NCBI RefSeq assembly: GCF_039534915.1
Contig: NZ_BAAAWE010000001.1
Coordinates: 7,378,001 to 7,442,000 of the forward strand
Reading direction: 5' to 3'
Length of the DNA stretch: 64,000 bases
Origin: Streptomyces roseofulvus
GTDB lineage: Bacteria; Actinomycetota; Actinomycetes; Streptomycetales; Streptomycetaceae
The notes under the pieces were generated by a model, which saw only the letters and a list, made by a program, of their open reading frames with translations, was not told the origin of the DNA and searched no databases. Shown here in pieces: positions 59,024 through 64,000 of this stretch. Both the position numbers and the translations under genes were made by a program. Numbering within the stretch: the first letter of the stretch is position 1; every line of letters starts with the position of its first letter.

Positions 59024-60322
59024 TCACGGTGCCGTCGTCTCCGCCGGCGCGGACCGCTCGTCCCGGAGAAGCGGTGCGTCCGCGGGCCGGTCGCGGCGCC
59101 GCAGGCGGCGGATGGCGGGGACGCAGAGCATCGCGCCCAGCAGCAGGAACGAGACGGCCGAGGAGAAGAGCAGCACCCGGTCCGCGCCGAAGTCGTCCGC
59201 CACCGGTCCGGCCAGGGCGCGGCCCAGCGGGATCACCATGATCGAGCCGGCGATGTCGTACGCCGACACCCGGCTCAGCACGGCCAGCGGGACGTGGGAC
59301 TGCACGCTCGTCGCCCACATCACGCCCCAGAAGGCGAAGCCGCAGCCGGCGATCATGCCCGTGACGGCCGTGACGGCGAAGTTCCAGCCGAGGGCCGGCG
59401 CCAGCGGGTTGAGGGCGAAGAAGAACATCGCGCCCACGCCCGCGACCAGCGGCCGCCGCGGCCGGACCCGCATGCCGAGCAGACCGCCGACGATCGTGCC
59501 CAGACCGTCGGCCGAGGCGATCCAGCCGTACCCGGTGGCGCCGTGCTGCTCGGTGAGGAGCGCCGCGCCCAGCGGCAGCGACGGACCGAAGACGAAGAGG
59601 CCGTACACCGCCCACAGCGAGATGACGCCCCACAGCCAGGTCCGGGACCGGAACTCGTGCCAGCCGGTGGCGAGCCGCCGCCACATCGGATCGTCGCTCT
59701 CGTCCCGTTCGGCGGCGAGCCCCCGCAGGGGCAGCAGACCGCCGGCGCTGACCGCGTACGCGACCGCGATCACCAGGAACGACACGGCCCGGTCCCCGTA
59801 CGCCACCAGGAACCCGGCCAGACCGGGCCCGATGAGGGCGGCCATCGACTCGGAGATCCGCAGCAGCGCGTTGGCCCGCTGGATGTCGTCGGCGACGCGC
59901 GGCACGATGCTCGCGAGGCCCGGCTGGAACATGGCGGTCGCCGCGCCGCTCACCGCCATCAGCGCCATGATCTGCCAGAGCCGTACCCCGCCGGCCGCGA
60001 ACAGCCCGGCCATGACGAGCATCGCCACCACCCGGACCGCGTCCGCGCCGACCATCATCAGCTGCGGGGTGAACCGGTCGGCGAGCACCCCGCCGAAGAG
60101 GATGAGCAGCACGATCGGCGCCATCCAGGCGGCGAGCGCGTAGCCCACGCCGGTCGCCCCGAACCCGGAGCCGAGGACCGACGTGGTCACGGAGACCATG
60201 AGCATGCCGTCGGCGAGCAGCGAGGCGCTGCGCGCGGTGAAGAACAGCCGGAAGAGACGCGACCGCCACGGGCTGGGCAGCGGCCCGGCCCCGTGCGCCG
60301 CGGCGGTGTCATCGGTGGTCAT
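59024..60322 (-). CDS. MFS exporter of the biosynthetic operon
   Basis: A 432-residue major facilitator of the enterobactin exporter/macrolide efflux type (MFS_3-like). FTARSASLLADGMLMVSVTT, LFGGVLADRFTPQLMMVGAD (loop 2-3 signature), MFQPGLASIVPRVADDIQRA and LLRISESMAALIGPGLAGFL are typical. It overlaps the upstream condensation-protein gene by 14 bases and is the last gene of the leftward operon, so it most likely exports the operon's product and may confer self-resistance. Confidence 0.92.
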   Translation of the reverse strand: MTTDDTAAAHGAGPLPSPWRSRLFRLFFTARSASLLADGMLMVSVTTSVLGSGFGATGVGYALAAWMAPIVLLILFGGVLADRFTPQLMMVGADAVRVVAMLVMAGLFAAGGVRLWQIMALMAVSGAATAMFQPGLASIVPRVADDIQRANALLRISESMAALIGPGLAGFLVAYGDRAVSFLVIAVAYAVSAGGLLPLRGLAAERDESDDPMWRRLATGWHEFRSRTWLWGVISLWAVYGLFVFGPSLPLGAALLTEQHGATGYGWIASADGLGTIVGGLLGMRVRPRRPLVAGVGAMFFFALNPLAPALGWNFAVTAVTGMIAGCGFAFWGVMWATSVQSHVPLAVLSRVSAYDIAGSIMVIPLGRALAGPVADDFGADRVLLFSSAVSFLLLGAMLCVPAIRRLRRRDRPADAPLLRDERSAPAETTAP

Positions 60323-62057
60323 GTGGCATCTCCCGGCCCGTCCGGCCGGTTCCTTCCCTGAGAATCCGCTGCGCCGCGGCGGACTGCCGCGGCGGGCCCT
60401 CGACGAACACGTACCGGTGCGGCGCGAGCACCCCGGGCCGCCCCGGCAGCACCCCCATCAGCGCCGCGTGGGCCTGATCAGGAGTCAGCTCCGGGGCGCC
60501 TTCGCCTTCACCGATGTACGCGACCAGCCGCGGGCCCTCCACCACGACCTCGACCCGCCGCCCGCCCAGCGCCTCGGCCAGCGCCTCGGCCACGGCGGCG
60601 GGGCGGACCCAACAGCCGTCCACCCGCACCCACTCCGGACCGCGCACCACCGGACGCACCCCCGTCGCCTCGGTCAGCGGCCCCGGCGCGCCGAGCGGCA
60701 CGTCGGCCTCGGCGACGGCCTCCAGGAGCCGGACCAGACCCGTGACCAGCTCCTCGGCCGCCGCCCGGGGGAACAGCGCGGGGTCGGCCCAGGTGGCCAG
60801 GCGGAGGACCGGCTCCGTCTCGTACACGAAGGTCAGCAGCCGGGTCGGCAGCGACTGCGCCCCGCCCCAGACGAGCTCCAGCTCCGGGACGTCCTCGTCC
60901 GGGGCGGCGGCTCCGGCGAGCGTGCTCGGCAGGGCGCTGATGTCGTTGTACACGGCGTCCCGCGCGAACTGGCTGCCGCGCTCGGTCGTGACCCGCCCGA
61001 TCAGCTCCCACAGGTCGAGCGCGTCGAACCGGCTGTGCCGGTACGCGTTCATCGCCGCGCCCCACGCCTTGGCGAGGACCGCGTCGAACGACGGGGCGCG
61101 GACGTCGAGGTCCAGGAGGGCGTCCTGGGAGAGGGTGCCGACCGAGCGGGCCAGCTTCGGCAGGAAGCGGTTCGAGGTGGGGACGGCGGCGACGCAGACG
61201 GACTGGCCGGCCCGGTGGGCGGTGAGCACGCACCAGGCGGTGAGCAGCACCGTGCCGGGCAGCGCGCCGGTGCGCCGGGCGGCGGCGGCCAGCGCGCGCG
61301 CCCCGCGCGCGGAGCGGAGGGTGAGCCCCGGGGTGTCGGTCTCGGTGCCGGCGGCGCCGTCCTCGGCGAACATCGCCTGCGGCCCGGTGCGCAGGATGCG
61401 CTCCCAGTGGGCCAGGGAGGCGGCGGACTTGCGGCGCCCGGCCGGGCTGTGCTCCTCGGCGGCGAGGTCGAGCGGGGTCAGCGCGGTGACCGGCGGCAGC
61501 GGTTCGCCCGCGAGGAGGGCGAGCCATTCGTCCCGCAGCACGCCGAGGGCGCTGCCGTCGGTGACGGCGTGGCTGGCGGCGACGGCGATCCGGACGGGCC
61601 GGCCGCCGAGAGCCAGGATCCGCAGCCGCAGCGGGAAGTCGAGGTCGAGGCGGAAGCGGGTGGCCCGGGCGGCGCGGGCCACCGCCTCGGCGTACGCGTC
61701 GGTGTCCTCGGGGAGCGCGTCGTGGTCGAGGACGGTGACGGTGAACGAGCCTTCGGCGGCCACGACCTGTTCGGCGGGGGCGGTTCCGCCGCCCGCCTCG
61801 TACGGGAACGTGGTGCGCAGGGCCTCGTGGCGGGTGGTGAGCGTCGCGAGGGCGTCGAGGGCCCGGTCCATCCCGGTGTCGTCGGGAACCGGCCACACGT
61901 CGTGGATGTTGATGCTGTCGGGCTCGTCCCGCAGGATGCAGCGGATCATGTTGGCCTGGCCCATGGTGACGGGACCCCGGCGCGCACCGCCGCCCGTGTA
62001 GCGGACGGTGAGCGTGCGGGAGCCGGTGACACCGCCCGGCGCGGGGGCGGTCGTCAT
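60309..62057 (-). CDS. Stand-alone condensation-domain protein with adenylation C-subdomain-like tail
   Basis: A 582-residue NRPS-like protein. Residues 25-470 are a condensation-fold domain: TTRHEALRTTFPYEAGG, AASHAVTDGSALGVL (HxxxDG, with Ser162 instead of the first His and the catalytic His163 present), VPTSNRFLPKLARSVGTL and FDALDLWELIGRV. Residues about 500-582 resemble the small C-terminal subdomain of adenylation enzymes (WVRVDGCWVRPAAVAEALAE, GPRLVAYIGEGEG, LTPDQAHAALMGVLP, HRYVFVEGPPRQ) but lack the large A-domain and the PxxGK catalytic lysine. It could form an amide or ester between two carrier-bound or free substrates. ATG overlaps the DUF6271 stop (ATGA). Confidence 0.85.
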   Translation of the reverse strand: MTTAPAPGGVTGSRTLTVRYTGGGARRGPVTMGQANMIRCILRDEPDSINIHDVWPVPDDTGMDRALDALATLTTRHEALRTTFPYEAGGGTAPAEQVVAAEGSFTVTVLDHDALPEDTDAYAEAVARAARATRFRLDLDFPLRLRILALGGRPVRIAVAASHAVTDGSALGVLRDEWLALLAGEPLPPVTALTPLDLAAEEHSPAGRRKSAASLAHWERILRTGPQAMFAEDGAAGTETDTPGLTLRSARGARALAAAARRTGALPGTVLLTAWCVLTAHRAGQSVCVAAVPTSNRFLPKLARSVGTLSQDALLDLDVRAPSFDAVLAKAWGAAMNAYRHSRFDALDLWELIGRVTTERGSQFARDAVYNDISALPSTLAGAAAPDEDVPELELVWGGAQSLPTRLLTFVYETEPVLRLATWADPALFPRAAAEELVTGLVRLLEAVAEADVPLGAPGPLTEATGVRPVVRGPEWVRVDGCWVRPAAVAEALAEALGGRRVEVVVEGPRLVAYIGEGEGAPELTPDQAHAALMGVLPGRPGVLAPHRYVFVEGPPRQSAAAQRILREGTGRTGREMPHDHR

Positions 62058-63391
62058 GGCGCCACCAGGGAGGGGCGGGAGCCGGGCGGACGGTTCACGG
62101 CGGTGCCTTTCGCGTGCGCGGTCAGGGCGCCCCAGGCGTCGACGAGCAGGGCGAAGTCGGCCATGTCGGCGCGGGCTTCGGCGATCAGCCGCGCGCGCCG
62201 CCCGGCGAACAGGTCGGCGGCGGCGGTGTACCGGCCGCCGAGGGAGCGGTAGCCGCGCTCCAGGACGTCGAGCCGGGTCTCGCTGTCCGCCGGGTCGATC
62301 CGGGTGCTGTCGCGTACCAGGGCGGCGACGGCGGCGGGCCGGACCCGCCCGGCGGCGTCGAGGAGCGTGTCGCCGGCCGCGGCGAGTCCGGCGTACACCG
62401 TGTCGAGGTGGGCGGTGGCCAGCAGGTACTTGGCGAAGCGGAGCTGGTAGGCGAGGAAGCCCTCGTCCGAACGCCGCTCGTCGGTGTGGTAGTTGACGAT
62501 GTGCCGGTTGTGCAGGACGCCGGGGAGCCGGGCGTGGCGCACCAGGTGCAGCAGGAAGTAGTCGGTGCCGATGGTGTCGGTGGCGGGCGGCAGCGGCACC
62601 CGGCCGTAGACCTCCCGTCCGAGGGCGACGTTGCACATGTCGACGCGGGTGGGACTGACCAGCGTCAGCGTGGTGAGGTCGGTGGTGAACGGGGTGGTGC
62701 CGGCGCCCCGGAACGCCTCGTCGATCAGGTTCCGGCGCCAGATCTCCGGATAGCCGTCGGGCACGGACAGGCCGACGACCTCGCGGTACACCTCCGGGTC
62801 GAGGGCGCGGATCTCGGCGACGTCCACGGAGAGCTCGCCGATGAAGGACGCACCGGCGAGCACGACGGTCCGGTCCGCGCAGCCGGGGTCGAGCCGGCTG
62901 CGCACGACCGTGCCGGCCAGGTCCGCGGCCCGTCGTCCGAGGGCGGTGAGCTCGTGGTGGATCGGGAAGACCGGTTCGCCGTCCAGGAGTTGGTAGCGGC
63001 TGTCGGAGTCGCGGCGGTGCACCGAGGCGCAGCCCAGCGCCTCGGCCAGCAGGAAGGCCCGGTCGGTGCAGGCGCCGTACGACACCGCGGAGGGGAGCAG
63101 CAGGTCGAGCAGCCGGTCCGCGCCGGCGAGCCCGGCCGCCGTCAGCACCTCGCGGAGGAAGGCGCGCTGCCGGTCCTCGTCGAGGTGGTGGACGACGACC
63201 CCGGGCGCCGGCGGCAGGGCGGCCACCGCGGCCCGGTGGGCGGCGAGGTCGGCGGGCGCCGAGGAGTCCAGAATCAGCAGGTGCACCTCGACGCCGAACT
63301 CCCTTGCCCCGTAGGCGGCTTCCTCGGCGACCACCGCGATCGTCCCGGTGCAGGCGCGATGGGTGGGCAGGGTCAGGCAGACGCGGCGCAC
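62054..63391 (-). CDS. DUF6271 family protein, glycosyltransferase-A-like
   Basis: A 445-residue cytosolic protein recognised as DUF6271: RRVCLTLPTHRACTGTIAVV, EVHLLILDSSAPADL, LDLLLPSAVSYGACTDRAFL, SVHRRDSDSRYQLLDGEPV and VPLPPATDTIGTDYFLLHLV. The N-terminal TLPTHRA-x-LILDSS arrangement and the DSD motif (128-130) after a nucleotide-sugar-like region resemble GT-A glycosyltransferases, and no other enzyme motif is seen; this functional reading is inference. It lies between a dioxygenase and a condensation protein with overlaps on both sides. GTG at 63391 has GGGGAG upstream. Confidence 0.82.
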   Translation of the reverse strand: MRRVCLTLPTHRACTGTIAVVAEEAAYGAREFGVEVHLLILDSSAPADLAAHRAAVAALPPAPGVVVHHLDEDRQRAFLREVLTAAGLAGADRLLDLLLPSAVSYGACTDRAFLLAEALGCASVHRRDSDSRYQLLDGEPVFPIHHELTALGRRAADLAGTVVRSRLDPGCADRTVVLAGASFIGELSVDVAEIRALDPEVYREVVGLSVPDGYPEIWRRNLIDEAFRGAGTTPFTTDLTTLTLVSPTRVDMCNVALGREVYGRVPLPPATDTIGTDYFLLHLVRHARLPGVLHNRHIVNYHTDERRSDEGFLAYQLRFAKYLLATAHLDTVYAGLAAAGDTLLDAAGRVRPAAVAALVRDSTRIDPADSETRLDVLERGYRSLGGRYTAAADLFAGRRARLIAEARADMADFALLVDAWGALTAHAKGTAVNRPPGSRPSLVAP

Positions 63392-64000
63392 GCGGGCTCC
63401 CCGGGGGACGCGGTCGCGGGCCCGGTCGCGTCGGCCGGGTCCTCGTGCCAGGAGGTGAGGCCCAGCAGCCGGGAGCCGAGCGGGGTGAGGTCGGCCGTCG
63501 GGTAGCGCCGGGACTCGTGCAGCACGGGGTCGCCGACCAGGGTCCGGTTCCAGCGCGGGGTGCGCAGGTGGCGCCAGGACTCGACGCGGGAGCGGCGCAG
63601 CTTCGCGTGCTCCTCCAGCGCGGGCATCATCGACAGGTACTGCACCGCGCGGACCCCGTCGGCGGAGGCGTTCCGGGCCACTCCGTGGGCGAGCAGACCG
63701 TTCCAGATGAGCAGGTCGCCGGGGTGCAGGTCGGGGCGGACGACCGGGTACTCGGCGCGGTCCAGGTCCGGGCGGATCGGGTCGCGGTCGGCGGGCTGGC
63801 CGAGCTTCCACTCCTCGAAGCGGCGGAAGAGCTCCGGGTCGCACTGGAAGCCGCCGGTCTCGGGGCTGGTGTCGTTGAGGGCGATGATGCCCTGGACGCG
63901 CTGCGGCGGCACGCCGAGCGTGGTGTCGATGTCCCAGTGCAGCTCGATGTCGAAGCCCCGGTCGGTGGGTTCGATGAGGGCCCGGTCGCGGTTGCGGATG
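63373..64000 (-). CDS. Phytanoyl-CoA dioxygenase (PhyH) family protein, C-terminal part
   Basis: The C-terminal 208 residues of an Fe(II)/2-oxoglutarate dioxygenase; the gene continues beyond the right edge. The iron-binding HxD is visible in FDIELHWDIDTTLG, the distal His in LLIWNGLLAHGVARNAS, and the 2OG-binding Arg region follows (DGVRAVQYLSMMPA). VQGIIALNDTSPETGGFQCD is the usual PhyH substrate loop. Such enzymes hydroxylate amino acids or other small molecules in natural product pathways. It overlaps the DUF6271 start by 19 bases and is the most upstream gene of the operon in view. Confidence 0.9.
   Translation of the reverse strand, partial: IRNRDRALIEPTDRGFDIELHWDIDTTLGVPPQRVQGIIALNDTSPETGGFQCDPELFRRFEEWKLGQPADRDPIRPDLDRAEYPVVRPDLHPGDLLIWNGLLAHGVARNASADGVRAVQYLSMMPALEEHAKLRRSRVESWRHLRTPRWNRTLVGDPVLHESRRYPTADLTPLGSRLLGLTSWHEDPADATGPATASPGEPACAASA

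Overview
The base composition (very GC-rich), codon bias, frequent GTG starts, tightly overlapping start/stop codons and gene content (LAL-type LuxR regulators, MsiK-dependent sugar ABC transporters, CBM13/ricin-bearing secreted glycosidases) point to a Streptomyces or close relative. No rRNA, tRNA or CRISPR was seen. The window opens inside a catalase gene and closes inside a phytanoyl-CoA-type dioxygenase gene.

0-11 kb is a mosaic with decay. It holds the catalase 5' end, a C-terminal scrap of an amine oxidase, a DUF5709 gene, an amidohydrolase, and a compact redox module (sulfite-oxidase-like molybdoenzyme, ferredoxin-type reductase, DUF6510 zinc-ribbon protein). An HSL-type esterase follows, then a frameshifted chloroperoxidase pseudogene abutting an insertion-sequence remnant. 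A cell-wall-type vWA protein with a PTPTPTD stalk and a divergent ArsR/MFS pair close the segment.

11.3-32.7 kb is one long run of + strand genes. The first block (YcaC-like hydrolase, DoxX, Dps-like ferritin, FAD disulfide reductase, three α/β hydrolases, amidohydrolase, membrane protein, GNAT) looks like a stress or xenobiotic operon. Next come an ATPase-less CUT1 sugar transporter coupled to a LAL regulator, a chloroperoxidase-like hydrolase, a second LAL with a Lys-to-Arg Walker A, and an XRE/NB-ARC/TPR regulator. From 32.7 to 40.4 kb lie an AraC/esterase pair, a MarR/MMPL efflux pair with an operator-like inverted repeat, and an FHA domain fused to a flavin monooxygenase, divergent from a Cys/His hydrolase-like gene.

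40.7-55.7 kb is a coherent type II arabinogalactan utilisation locus. It has an intracellular GH35 β-galactosidase, a secreted GH30 endo-β-1,6-galactanase and a secreted GH43 exo-β-1,3-galactanase (both with ricin-type lectin domains), a LacI-family regulator, a CUT1 transporter, and an AraFGH-like arabinose-type transporter. Four matching LacI-type operators (consensus ATGTTTNCGTAAACAT) precede GH35, GH43, lacI and the CUT1 operon and tie these into one regulon.

55.7-64 kb carries small housekeeping-like genes (winged helix, LapA-like, recQ), then a leftward operon running off the window: Fe(II)/2OG dioxygenase, DUF6271 (GT-A-like features), a stand-alone condensation-domain protein with a vestigial adenylation C-subdomain, and an MFS exporter. 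This looks like the edge of an unfamiliar biosynthetic gene cluster.
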